64,000 nucleotides of DNA from Holophagaceae bacterium (GCA_016722505.1 JADKJH010000002.1:264001-328000), one strand, 5' to 3'. Shown: positions 37,185 through 45,210, numbered from the stretch's first letter. Notes: a model not told the origin generated them from the letters alone. Translations and numbers: made by a program.

Positions 37185-38195
37185 TTATTGGTTTGATTCC
37201 TGTTTCCCCGGTCGTCTCCCAGGTTGTTCTGCCACCTCGAATCGGACTAACTCATCCTTCGCCCAATGGTCGTTCTTAGCCTTTTGGCTGGCCTCCTTGC
37301 GTCGTGAGTCTAGGCGATCCTTCATCCTGGTCTTCCAGTACCTATGGACATCCATGACTGTTAGATTTTTCGCGAGTCCGGTTCTTTTTCGGGACATCTG
37401 GAACCGAACCTTCTCAGGTTGTTCTTTGGATTCCCCCGCCTGATTACAAACTTCTGGCATGAGGTAAACCAATTCCACAATGTTGGCCAAGATTTTAAGA
37501 AATGTACCATCCACATTCAGGCTCGGAGGGCCATCGAACCTATAGGCGAGAAACCAAGCCACTACTACCAGGTCGTATTCTGGTGTTACACCTAATTTCT
37601 TAGCAGGGCGAGGAGCTGGGCCACTGCTTTTTCTCGTTTTTCTTGATTGAAATTCCTCTGCGGCCTGTCCCGCTGCACAACCAATCACGTTCATCCATAG
37701 GAACGGCAGACTGAGGTCTTGTACTTCTTCCGGAGGGCGTGGATTCAAGGTATTCCATCGGTAGCCTGGACTCCCTGAACCATTTAGATAATTTTCAAGG
37801 ACTCTCCATTCCGAGGGAATCAAGTCAATCCCCCCCACGGCCTTCCTGAATGTATTGATTTCATCTCTTAGCTTGTGGAACTTGCTTGCTGTTTCGTATG
37901 GAAGGCGGGCTAGCCTCTGCCTGATATATAACTTCCGAACCCATTCCACTTGGCTCATGGCGATATTGACGGGTGAATACATTGGATCCGTTGGGTCCGA
38001 TTCGACACATATATAAATCCGGGTTCCATGCTGTATTTGCGGAGTTTTCCGTTCCAATGGGGCGAATACTGTTCCCGTCGGCAGGCCGAATGCATTCATC
38101 CCGTACTTACCACCAAGAAATTCATCCCGCTCCGGGCTCGTTTTTCCCTGTTCTAGAATTCCTCTAATTTCTGCCAGAAACTCGTCTTCTTTCAT
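37185..38195 (-). CDS. Unknown 336-aa island protein
   Basis: I do not recognise this protein. The N-terminal 60 residues (KEDEFLAEIRGILEQGKTSP) are helical and charged. The middle has a Trp/Leu-rich region (LPFLWMNVIGCAAGQAAEEF) and YDLVVVAWFLAYRFDGPPSL. The C-terminus is strongly basic (LTVMDVHRYWKTRMKDRLDS, then Lys/Arg-rich), suggesting nucleic-acid contact. No signal peptide or clear membrane helix is seen. The start has GGAGG 4 nt upstream. It lies alone between the integrase and the replication operon, where satellites often place regulatory or defence genes; function is open. Confidence 0.6.
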   Translation of the reverse strand: MKEDEFLAEIRGILEQGKTSPERDEFLGGKYGMNAFGLPTGTVFAPLERKTPQIQHGTRIYICVESDPTDPMYSPVNIAMSQVEWVRKLYIRQRLARLPYETASKFHKLRDEINTFRKAVGGIDLIPSEWRVLENYLNGSGSPGYRWNTLNPRPPEEVQDLSLPFLWMNVIGCAAGQAAEEFQSRKTRKSSGPAPRPAKKLGVTPEYDLVVVAWFLAYRFDGPPSLNVDGTFLKILANIVELVYLMPEVCNQAGESKEQPEKVRFQMSRKRTGLAKNLTVMDVHRYWKTRMKDRLDSRRKEASQKAKNDHWAKDELVRFEVAEQPGRRPGKQESNQ

Positions 38196-38282
38196 CGCAC
38201 CTCCGCTGGTGCATCCCACAAGGGAGGCGCGGCGGCTGGTGAGGGTCCAGCCTTCGGGAGCTACCCTAGCCGCGTCAATAAA

Positions 38283-39617
38283 TCATGATGTCTTGATCTT
38301 CAAACCCACCACTTTTCCAGGCTCATTGAAACCAAGGACGGGGGCCAGCTTGCGGATGGACTCTGCAAGCGCATTGGGGGCAAGGTGCCCATAGTGCTTC
38401 TCCACCATACGCGTGTCGCTATGGCCTAGCTGTGCCGCGATGTAGGCCAACGGAATCCCTGCGTTCACAAGCATGGATGCATAGCTGTGCCGAAGTTCGT
38501 GGAACGTTAGGATTTCCAGTCCAGCGGCCTTGCAGGCGGTCTGCATTGGGCGGGATTGTTCAGTGCGCTTCCAGGGGCGGTTCACGAGTGGAAGTTTCCA
38601 TTGGCGGCCATCAAAGGCTAGATGCAGGAAAAGAAGGTCATCAGGGGCACGCCCTGCCACCAGTCCAACAAAGAAGGCTTTTGCCTCATCAGTCAGAAAG
38701 ATATGGCGGGGCTTCCCGCTTTTCGATTCAGCGATAAACACGGTCCCAGCCTCTTCGCCAAAGTCCCGAACCTGGAGGCTTACCAGTTCCCCGAACCTGC
38801 ATCCTGTATAGAGAGCGGCCTTCACGAGGCGTCTAAAATCCTGATCTGAGCCATTCACAAGGCGAGCTTGTTCTTCAGCACTAAGGAAACGGACACGGGC
38901 CTTTGTGGTGCCTCTGAAGGGTTTCACGGCCTGCCAGGGTATTCCGCTGGTGCTTACCAGGCGGCGGTCCAGGGCGTGGTTCAAGGCGCCTTTCAGAATG
39001 CTGAGGATACGATTCGCCGTGTCTTTACGGGCGCGTCGTTCGTCATCGGTCTTCGGTTCGGGTCTGTATGCCTGTTTCTTGCCGTGCTTCGTTCGCACCC
39101 TTGCCTTTGATGAAGCAAGCGCGTCCATCCAGCGTTCAATGCGGGTCCGAGTCAGCTTTCCCACTGCCACGCTTCCAAACGCCGGGACTATATGCACCTT
39201 CGAGGCACACTCCATCCGGTCCAGGCCCTTCACCCCGCGTCTTTTACAGTCTTTGAAATAAGCATCCATTGCATCGGTCACCGTAAAGGTGCCTTGTTTA
39301 GGGGCCTCACCAGTCAGAGCGTGATGCTCACCCCGGAACCACTCATGGGCCATCTCTTGGGCCTGATTGAAATTGAGATAGTTGATCCCGTCTGCATCCT
39401 CAAAGTCATCAGTCGTTCCTATTGCGTGTTTAGAACGGCGGCGGGTTTCTGGATCATAGAGGCGGCACCGCCAAGTCCCGGCACCCTTATCAGCAGGGCG
39501 GTAGTACCCAAGGTGCTTACATGGAGCTAGCGAGATCCAATAGGGTTCTTCCTGGCAGGTCAGTTCCAAACGACTGCTTCGGGTTTGCAGTTGGGAGTTT
39601 TTGACGGCTCGACTCAT
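38283..39617 (-). CDS. int: Tyrosine recombinase integrase
   Basis: This 444-aa phage-type integrase probably catalyses insertion into tRNA-Glu. It has an N-terminal arm-binding region (residues 20-75), a SAM-like core-binding domain and a catalytic domain with Arg in YTGCRFGELVSLQ, the HxLRH motif in LTFHELRHSYASMLV, LGHSDTRMVEKHY with the nucleophile Tyr, and the catalytic Lys region ESKSGKPRHIFL. The ATG at 39617 is preceded by AAGGAG. It is 138 bp from the attR core and its upstream region includes a candidate arm site. Confidence 0.95.
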   Translation of the reverse strand: MSRAVKNSQLQTRSSRLELTCQEEPYWISLAPCKHLGYYRPADKGAGTWRCRLYDPETRRRSKHAIGTTDDFEDADGINYLNFNQAQEMAHEWFRGEHHALTGEAPKQGTFTVTDAMDAYFKDCKRRGVKGLDRMECASKVHIVPAFGSVAVGKLTRTRIERWMDALASSKARVRTKHGKKQAYRPEPKTDDERRARKDTANRILSILKGALNHALDRRLVSTSGIPWQAVKPFRGTTKARVRFLSAEEQARLVNGSDQDFRRLVKAALYTGCRFGELVSLQVRDFGEEAGTVFIAESKSGKPRHIFLTDEAKAFFVGLVAGRAPDDLLFLHLAFDGRQWKLPLVNRPWKRTEQSRPMQTACKAAGLEILTFHELRHSYASMLVNAGIPLAYIAAQLGHSDTRMVEKHYGHLAPNALAESIRKLAPVLGFNEPGKVVGLKIKTS

Positions 39618-39629
39618 GGTTTGCTCCTT

Positions 39630-39651
39630 CACGGGACAATGACGGGACAAA
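39630..39651 (+). repeat. Candidate integrase arm site, right
   Basis: This sequence matches the left site at 30393-30414 at 21 of 22 positions, same orientation, with paired CGGGACAA units. It lies 13 bp before the integrase start codon, so binding there could also control integrase expression. Confidence 0.6.
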
Positions 39652-39755
39652 CATGGGGCCGAATTCGTCCGGACGCAAGCGAATTGTAAAAATGTATCTA
39701 GCTGATTAATAAAATATTAAATAAATTCTGACCAATTCGCATCCATCCGACGTAT

Positions 39756-39810
39756 CGCCCTTTCACGGCGGCAGCACGGGTTCAAATCCCGTTGGCCCTA
39801 CCAAGCAAGA
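39756..39810 (+). repeat. attR: 55-bp direct repeat, tRNA-Glu 3' fragment
   Basis: This block is identical to 30276-30330. Bases 39756-39803 are the last 48 nt of tRNA-Glu, including CCA, without the 5' half. It is not a functional tRNA. Confidence 0.95.
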
Positions 39811-39840
39811 GCCCCGGAAACACGGGGCTCTAATTGTATT
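39809..39840 (+). terminator. Terminator after the tRNA-Glu fragment (right copy)
   Basis: An 8-bp perfect stem GAGCCCCG/CGGGGCTC with loop GAAACA. Compared with the left copy, one base pair is inverted (C-G to G-C), keeping the stem intact. It is probably the original chromosomal tRNA terminator. Confidence 0.65.
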
Positions 39841-39982
39841 TAAGCGGCATCACTGCTTCGCATAAAGGCCCCATCCTCCACTCATCCTCCAAACCTGTCC
39901 GGGCAATTGGTGGAAGGTGCGCACGCGGCCCGGGCCCATCAAAATACCTTTCGGCACCCTCAGAAACAGGCTGGAGGCATCC

Positions 39983-40273
39983 ATGAACTTCAAATATCAA
40001 GCCACCACGCTCCTGCTTCGCCAGCAGCTCCGGGGGCATCTCTCCCAATCCACCAGGACAGCAAGCGGGCCGTCTGAGCCTCAATTCATCACCTGGGGGT
40101 TGCTGAATGACTTCGAACAAGCGGTTCAGATTCTCCGCCACTGCCAGCTGTTGCCGGGGAAAGAAAGTGTCCCGGGTGCCGAGATTCATACCTTTCTATT
40201 CCAGCATGGGTTGAACCAACCAGGGACCCGGCAGGATATCCATGCGTTTCTTTCTGGCAGGGGAAAAGGATGA
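39983..40273 (+). CDS. Small hypothetical protein
   Basis: This 96-aa reading frame starts at an ATG with a strong GGAGG site 6 nt upstream and is coupled (ATGA) to the next small gene, which supports it as real. The sequence is helical (NFKYQATTLLLRQQLRGHLS; LLNDFEQAVQILRHCQLLPG) and has no recognised domain. A longer frame in the same phase from 39917 lacks a ribosome site. It lies just outside attR, in further accessory DNA. Confidence 0.45.
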   Translation: MNFKYQATTLLLRQQLRGHLSQSTRTASGPSEPQFITWGLLNDFEQAVQILRHCQLLPGKESVPGAEIHTFLFQHGLNQPGTRQDIHAFLSGRGKG

Positions 40274-40419
40274 AGGCAGCGCCGGTGAGAGACATAAGGA
40301 AGGTGCATCAGGAAAGTAAGAAGCGTATCCTCGCATGGATGAATCTAGCCCTTCTGTATGCTGTTTTTTTTTGGGTGGATATTCTTTGGATGTCACTGTT
40401 TTCTGCAACAAGGGATTAG
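40270..40419 (+). CDS. 49-aa single-pass membrane protein
   Basis: This small frame starts in an ATGA overlap with the preceding gene. A basic N-terminus with RDIRKVHQESKKRI is followed by one hydrophobic helix (LAWMNLALLYAVFFWVDILW) and a short tail. This basic-then-hydrophobic layout fits a membrane-inserted small protein with its N-terminus inside. No family is recognised. Coupling suggests it acts with the 96-aa protein. Confidence 0.45.
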   Translation: MKAAPVRDIRKVHQESKKRILAWMNLALLYAVFFWVDILWMSLFSATRD

Positions 40420-40461
40420 GGGACCGGCTGGAAATAGTGAAATAAGTACCCTTGTGGTTTA

Positions 40462-40480
40462 GTAACTATTTTCTAGTTAC
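40462..40480. promoter_or_regulatory. Palindrome upstream of hicA, possible operator
   Basis: GTAACTA-TTTTC-TAGTTAC is a perfect 7-bp inverted repeat, 28 bp before the hicA start. HicB antitoxins usually repress their own operon, so this is a natural candidate operator. Confidence 0.5.
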
Positions 40481-40508
40481 ACCTGACTCATTGGAAGGTT
40501 AAGCTCAG

Positions 40509-40763
40509 ATGTCGAAACACCAAAAGCTGCTGGAAAAAATTTGTTTCTCACCGACTCCAGCAGACATCAAATGGCAAGAGCTCCAGACTGCACTTGAGCG
40601 CCTTGGGTACCAAATGCTGAAAAACAGTGGATCGCGTCGAAAGTTCTACCATCGGGGTAAAGATGCCTTATTTATTTGCCACCAACCACACCCCTCGCCA
40701 AATGTCGACAAGGGTTGCATTGCCGACCTGGCAGACCACTTAAGAACACACGGATTCATCTAG
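40509..40763 (+). CDS. hicA: HicA-family toxin (mRNA interferase-like)
   Basis: This 84-aa protein resembles the HicA subfamily that begins with a conserved helix and has ERLGYQMLKNSGSRRKFYHR, then the ICHQPHPSPNVDKGCIADLA core. HicA toxins bind and cleave mRNA with a dsRBD-like fold. The GSR segment replaces the GSH/GSN form of other subfamilies, as is usual in this one. The partner antitoxin gene starts 8 bp after its stop. Activity is inferred. Confidence 0.8.
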   Translation: MSKHQKLLEKICFSPTPADIKWQELQTALERLGYQMLKNSGSRRKFYHRGKDALFICHQPHPSPNVDKGCIADLADHLRTHGFI

Positions 40764-40771
40764 GGCGCCAT

Positions 40772-41227
40772 ATGGACATCCTCAAGTTCAAGGGTTACGA
40801 AGGTACAGCCGAACTGGACATGGTCCGACAGGTCTGTCGGGGAAAGATCTTGTTCATCAACGATTTGGTTACATATGAAGCAAGTTCACCAGCAAATCTT
40901 CAGCACGAATTTGAGGAAGCTGTCGACGACTATTTGAAGACTTGCTCAGAACTTGCCAGGGAACCCCAAAAGCCTTTTCGTGGTCTTTTCAATGTCCGTA
41001 TCCCACCAACAATTCATAGATCCGCCGTTCTGCGGGCAGCCTCCGACGGAGTCACGCTAAACGATCTCGTATTTCGGGCAATAGAAGCCTATTTGAATCA
41101 GCCGTCGGCCCAAGACTCAAAACTTCGCATGGAATTAGTTACAACAACCCCTTCTCGCACAGTGCATGCCGGAAGCGCATCTGGAAGGACAAGTTGGTAT
41201 GGAACCGGGAGCGGAAGTGTCCACTGA
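40772..41227 (+). CDS. hicB: HicB-family antitoxin
   Basis: This 151-aa antitoxin has an N-terminal RNase H-like fold (FKGYEGTAELDMVRQVCRGK, FEEAVDDYLKTCSELAREP) that covers HicA, and a C-terminal ribbon-helix-helix-like part (FNVRIPPTIHRSAVLRAASD, GVTLNDLVFRAIEAYL) that binds DNA. The start is the ATG at 40772. The tail past residue 120 is Ser/Thr/Gly-rich and overlaps the next gene. Probably it represses its own operon through the palindrome at 40462. Confidence 0.82.
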   Translation: MDILKFKGYEGTAELDMVRQVCRGKILFINDLVTYEASSPANLQHEFEEAVDDYLKTCSELAREPQKPFRGLFNVRIPPTIHRSAVLRAASDGVTLNDLVFRAIEAYLNQPSAQDSKLRMELVTTTPSRTVHAGSASGRTSWYGTGSGSVH

Positions 41228-41522
41228 ACCAGATAGTACAAATTCTTTACCCACTCCTATCGAGTCACCACTTTCAATGCGTGACCTAGCGATTCTCTTA
41301 GTCAAACACTATGGGCTTCACGAAGGGCGATATGACCTTACAGTGGAATTCCAGATTGGGGTCGGCGGTGTCGGGTCTGATGTAACGAATTTATCCCCAG
41401 GGGCGACTTTCGCTGTTAAAAAAGTTGGACTCGTGCCCACTCAAGCGTTTGGTGGTGCTTCTGTTGATGCCGGCGAAGTGAACCCCACCACTAAGGGACC
41501 AAAGAAGAAGGTCTCTTCATAG
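41199..41522 (+). CDS. Small protein downstream of hicAB
   Basis: This 107-aa protein overlaps the end of hicB in another frame. The core SMRDLAILLVKHYGLHEGRY followed by DLTVEFQIGVGGVGSDVTNL looks conserved and is reminiscent of small proteins seen elsewhere, but no function is known to me. Start could be 41166 or 41199; the latter has AAGGACAAG upstream. It may be a third component of the HicAB locus. It ends 31 bp into the opposing SRAP fragment. Confidence 0.5.
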   Translation: MEPGAEVSTEPDSTNSLPTPIESPLSMRDLAILLVKHYGLHEGRYDLTVEFQIGVGGVGSDVTNLSPGATFAVKKVGLVPTQAFGGASVDAGEVNPTTKGPKKKVSS

Positions 41523-41940
41523 AACACGTGGGCCCATCGTTCCGCACGTTGCCCACGGCGGGGCCAATTTCGAAGATTCTTAGCCAACCATCAGGGCTTG
41601 GCTTCAAGAGAGCCTGAAGGGCCGGGGCTTCGGACTTGGCATCCAGCCATGCTTGCCAGTCGCCTTTGCCCAGGATAACGGGCATGCGGTGATGGAGCTC
41701 TGACATTGCAGCGTTGGCCTCAGTCTTGATGATGGTGAACGATTCCACTAGGCCTTCAGGCCCCTTCCACACCTCTGACAAGCCCGCGAACATCCACAGC
41801 CCATCATCTGTGGGCTCGATACAGTAGGCGCGCTTGCGGCCACCGATCACGGCCCATTCGTAGAACCCAGAAACCGGAACCACGATCCTGGACCGCTTGA
41901 AGGCAGCGCGGGAGCTGGGCTTCTCCCCGGCTTCATTTCT
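41491..41940 (-). pseudogene. SRAP (HMCES/YedK-type) gene remnant
   Basis: SRAP proteins form a covalent link with abasic sites in single-stranded DNA through Cys2. The retained part shows EKPSSRAAFKRSRIVVPVSG, GFYEW, SFTIIKTEANAAMSELHHRM and PVILGKGDWQAWLDA, matching the C-terminal two thirds. The expected start MCGR and the first 80 or so residues are absent: upstream of 41940 the frame runs into unrelated low-complexity text. The active-site Cys is therefore lost. The reading frame is open to 42114, but the extension is not SRAP-like. Confidence 0.65.
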
Positions 41941-42114
41941 TCGCGCGCTGCAGCGGTGGGGATATTCTTTTGCGTCGCGTCCCCATGCTTGAGGGTCTCG
42001 ACGGTGGGTTTGGATTTGGTTCTTTTGGCCCTGGCTACTGAATTCCGAATTCTGAATGAGACATTTGCCGCATCTGTGAAGCGCTCGTGTCTTGTTTGTC
42101 CAGTTTGTGGCCAA

Positions 42115-42439
42115 TTTCCGGATGCCCTGGATTCACGACGGGTTTGGCGGGTTCATGGAGTGCCTGCTATGGAAGGGTAAGACGCTTTGTGGCCCCTTTG
42201 GCCCCTTCGCGGCCCCTTATGCCCCGGGCCTAGGGAGTTCAACAAACCCATGTCCAATTCGTGGGCCTTACTTTACGTTGTTCGCTTTTCATGGCCTGCG
42301 CGGAGTTGATGCTTATCCGCACCATTGCATCGCGCTTTGCGGATGAAATGGGCAGGATCCGAATTAATAGCTGATCCCTCCATCGCCAATGTTGGCTATT
42401 CTTTCCGCAATAGAGCAATAGATCCGGTGGAGAGAAACC
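42115..42439. other. 325-bp non-coding stretch
   Basis: No gene is convincing here. 42185-42235 has a run of GGCCCC-type blocks (CCCCTTTGGCCCCTTCGCGG) similar in style to the CGCGAAG text at 8999-9035. The 3' part carries a GGAGAG ribosome site for the metalloprotease. Confidence 0.4.
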
Positions 42440-44689
42440 ATGTGTGGATCGCTTCGAACCCCCTGGTTGAGATTTCTGGCCCTTGCGGCGATGCTGACCC
42501 CGGCCCTTTCCCCGCTGTGTGCCCAGGGCCGAAAGCCACTCCCCAAGCTCCAGAAGATCCCGGTCCGGGTCAGTCTTCGGGCCACCTGGGCCGAATCTCG
42601 GGAATGCAAGGCAAGGGAAATTCCCCCCTGCCAGAGTTGCCGAGACGAGGGCTCCCTCACGGCCGAATTCGATGTGGAAGTAGAGTCCGACAACGGCCTG
42701 ATCTGGCGCAACGTCCAGGAAGGGCGCTCCCATGTGGAGTACCTGGACCGGACCTACTGCCCGGTGGACGGCGAGTCGCACCGGACGGAGGGGACCGGCA
42801 ATGCGCCCATCCTCCCCTGGTCTGTCTTCTCCACGCGCGGGGTCACGATCCAGGAGGCCAGCCTGCCCATGATGATGGACAAACCTCCGGGAGCAGTGAG
42901 TTACGGGCGGCACTTGCTGACAAAGCACCCGGGTGATGCCGATCGATCAGAGGGGCTGGCTGACCATCAGCGCATGCTGGCCTCGCGTTCGGACCCCTCG
43001 GCAGGCGTGGACCGGGAGCTTGCCCTGGGGGCAGGCTTCCACACGACCGGCTATAAGACTGGTGATGACATGGTGTCCGTCCATCTGTTGGTCAATGTCA
43101 CCAAGGAACAGCCCTCGGGTTCCGTGTCCTGGGAAGCGCGGGGCTATCATTCGGCCTGGGGCCTCATCGCGGTCCGCCTCAAAGGTCTGACCGGAGGCCG
43201 GGACGAAGGACACGAAGAGCGCACGGAGGCGGAAACCAATCGCCTGATGCGCTACACGGTGAACTGGAGCTTCGCGCCGGTGGCAGAAGACGAGATGGTC
43301 TTCGAAGTGGCCCCGGATTACGATCGGTGGACTCCCGCGCCGCGCCCTGAGGACCTTTCAGGCATTGCTGTCAGCCCTTCAGAAGAGGCCTGGAAGCCCC
43401 TGGAAGTGAAAGTCAAGATCCGCTCCAAGAGCGGGGGCCTGACGTACAAAGCCGGGAAGATCCGCTTCACCCTGGAGGAAGTCAGCAAGAATTCTGGCTA
43501 CTGCATCAACTTTCCCCAAGGCGGAAAGGCGAAGGCGGACCTACGTTTCGCGAAGGAGCAGCCGCCCGGCATCGAAGTCAAGGGGGCCCGAGCCACTGGC
43601 GCTGGCGCCATCGTGGACGTGGCGGAAACCAAGCAGGCGGTCTCCGAAGCAACAGTGAAGCTGGAATCCCTGGATCCAGGCGCGTACGGGAAACTCAAGG
43701 CCACCTGCGAAGACTTGAAACTCGAGGCGCTCTACGAACCCACCAACACCTACGCGCTGAACATCCCCAAGGACGAGGACGGCAACCACATGGCCGATGC
43801 ATGGGAGCAGAAGCAGGGCATCAAGGGAAGGGATGCGGCCTGGGACAAGGTCTCCGTATCCGGCCAGCCCACCGTGGGCGATGGACTTGCCCTCTACGAG
43901 AAGTACCGAGGCGCCGTGGTTCTGGTGGGGGACGCGAAGACCTGGCAACGCCTACCTCCCGATGAAAAAGCATTCTTCGTGGTGGACGAGGGGAATCACT
44001 TCCTCAGCACGGCGTGGAAGAAGGCCAGCGAAACGACCGGCTACAGGGTCTCAAGAGATTGCACCGAGGCCGGGACGTCTTCCGAGGCTTCCGCGGTGGT
44101 GAACTTCAACTTCAGCACGGTGCGGAACGGCCGGAAATACGCCGTGGTGGCAACCGAAAAGGCCACAGGCGATGAAGCCCAGATCGCCACGAACGGACTC
44201 ATCGATGCGGTTTTGGGGGAGACCTCGGTGGGCAACAAGCCCGCGGACATTACTTCCTGCGAGGTCTACCCGGACCGGATCCGGGGCGGCCTCCGTTTCA
44301 CCATCAGCAGGGTGGGCTTCGCCATCGAGCACTACGATGAGAAGCTCGGCGCCATGAGCAAGGCTTTCACGAAAGGGGAACTTGAAAGGGCGTTCGCCCG
44401 CCTGAAGGATCCGGCCGTGTTCCAGAGCCTCTACCTCCAGGCCTTGCGGTGGGCGGTCCTCCACGAAGTGGGCCATGCCTGTGGAATGCCCGGGCACCTT
44501 GGCGGGGGCGGGGAGACCACCCAAGGAGAAGTCAGCTGCTTCATGCGCTACATCCCCAAAGATGAGGGCCGCCTCGACCTGGTGAATCAGGCCCTGCTTC
44601 CGGTGCAGGCACAGCTTCCCGTGGGCGTCTTCTCCTTCTGCAAAGAGGAGTTCAACTGCTTCGGCCACCTCAATCTCAAGGACAATTGA
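42440..44689 (+). CDS. Secreted metzincin-like metalloprotease, otherwise novel
   Basis: This 749-aa protein has a signal peptide (LRFLALAAMLTPALSPLCAQ). Near the C-terminus it has HEVGHACGMPGH (His675, Glu676, His679, third His686), a metzincin-type zinc site in which the last His is one residue later than the classical HExxHxxGxxH. The SCFMRYIPK at Met702 is a good Met-turn. Residues 440-475 (IPKDEDGNHMADAWEQ, then GDGLALYEKYRG) resemble calcium-binding thrombospondin-3/dockerin-like repeats. The N-terminal 400 residues are beta-rich with several Cys and unassigned. Substrate unknown. The gene is GC-rich and native in codon use. Confidence 0.72.
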   Translation: MCGSLRTPWLRFLALAAMLTPALSPLCAQGRKPLPKLQKIPVRVSLRATWAESRECKAREIPPCQSCRDEGSLTAEFDVEVESDNGLIWRNVQEGRSHVEYLDRTYCPVDGESHRTEGTGNAPILPWSVFSTRGVTIQEASLPMMMDKPPGAVSYGRHLLTKHPGDADRSEGLADHQRMLASRSDPSAGVDRELALGAGFHTTGYKTGDDMVSVHLLVNVTKEQPSGSVSWEARGYHSAWGLIAVRLKGLTGGRDEGHEERTEAETNRLMRYTVNWSFAPVAEDEMVFEVAPDYDRWTPAPRPEDLSGIAVSPSEEAWKPLEVKVKIRSKSGGLTYKAGKIRFTLEEVSKNSGYCINFPQGGKAKADLRFAKEQPPGIEVKGARATGAGAIVDVAETKQAVSEATVKLESLDPGAYGKLKATCEDLKLEALYEPTNTYALNIPKDEDGNHMADAWEQKQGIKGRDAAWDKVSVSGQPTVGDGLALYEKYRGAVVLVGDAKTWQRLPPDEKAFFVVDEGNHFLSTAWKKASETTGYRVSRDCTEAGTSSEASAVVNFNFSTVRNGRKYAVVATEKATGDEAQIATNGLIDAVLGETSVGNKPADITSCEVYPDRIRGGLRFTISRVGFAIEHYDEKLGAMSKAFTKGELERAFARLKDPAVFQSLYLQALRWAVLHEVGHACGMPGHLGGGGETTQGEVSCFMRYIPKDEGRLDLVNQALLPVQAQLPVGVFSFCKEEFNCFGHLNLKDN

Positions 44690-44823
44690 CCGCGATGCAT
44701 GAGCCCAGGGCCGATCCTATAGTTCCCCAGCTTCTACAACGGAACGCATCTATGGGCATACCCCTCATCGAGTCCTGCTAGGCTGGGGCGCACATCAAAC
44801 GCACCATCAGGGGGGAGGAACGC

Positions 44824-45189
44824 TTGGCTAAGCACATCCTGGTCGTCGATGATGAACCCTTCACCATCCAAATTCTCACCCTGCGCCTGGTCGCCAATGG
44901 ATACCTGGTGGATTCGGCGAGCGATGGGGCCGATATGTTGGCGAAACTGGCCGATTTCAAACCCGATGCCATTCTGCTGGACGTGATGATGCCGCGCATC
45001 GACGGAACCCAGCTTGCGGATTTACTGGGGCAGATGCCAGACCTGGCGGACATTCCAATCATCTTCCATAGCGCCCTGATCTCTCCGGACCTTCCCCAGG
45101 ATTCACCCGTCAACCCCCATCATCACTACTTAAGTAAAACCGCCGAGCCCGAGGTGCTGCTGGCCCTTCTCAAGCGGATCGGCGTGTAG
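44824..45189 (+). CDS. Single-domain response regulator
   Basis: This 121-aa receiver domain has the acidic pair in ILVVDDEPFTI, phosphoacceptor Asp in AILLDVMMPRIDG, the Ser/Thr position in IIFHSALIS and the conserved Lys in HHYLSKTAEPEVL. It has no output domain, so it signals by protein contact (CheY or Spo0F-like). The start is a TTG at 44824 with a strong GGGGGGAGG site. No kinase is adjacent. Confidence 0.88.
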   Translation: MAKHILVVDDEPFTIQILTLRLVANGYLVDSASDGADMLAKLADFKPDAILLDVMMPRIDGTQLADLLGQMPDLADIPIIFHSALISPDLPQDSPVNPHHHYLSKTAEPEVLLALLKRIGV

Positions 45190-45210
45190 CTATTCTCCGA
45201 TATTCAACTT

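Larger units (their letters stand above)
30276..39810. mobile_element. 9.48-kb integrative element in tRNA-Glu
   Basis: Perfect 55-bp repeats offset by 9,480 bp flank the element; the left copy completes a functional tRNA-Glu and the right copy is a tRNA fragment. A tyrosine recombinase reads inward from the right end. Inside are an HTH/excisionase-like gene, a replication module with a TOPRIM/RecA-like primase-helicase, several unknown proteins and two exported proteins. No structural phage genes or conjugation genes are recognisable. The composition fits a phage satellite or integrated plasmid-like island; mobility is inferred, not shown. Confidence 0.93.

Noticed and set aside
38220..38282. 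Terminator between the integrase and the 336-aa gene
   Set aside because: GGCTGG/CCAGCC pairing exists, but no T-run follows and the stem is weak.
30276..39810. Complete prophage
   Set aside because: No capsid, portal, terminase, tail or lysis gene is recognisable in the element.
39830..40189. 119-codon minus-strand frame
   Set aside because: Overlaps the plus-strand 96-aa frame, which has a better ribosome site and coupling.
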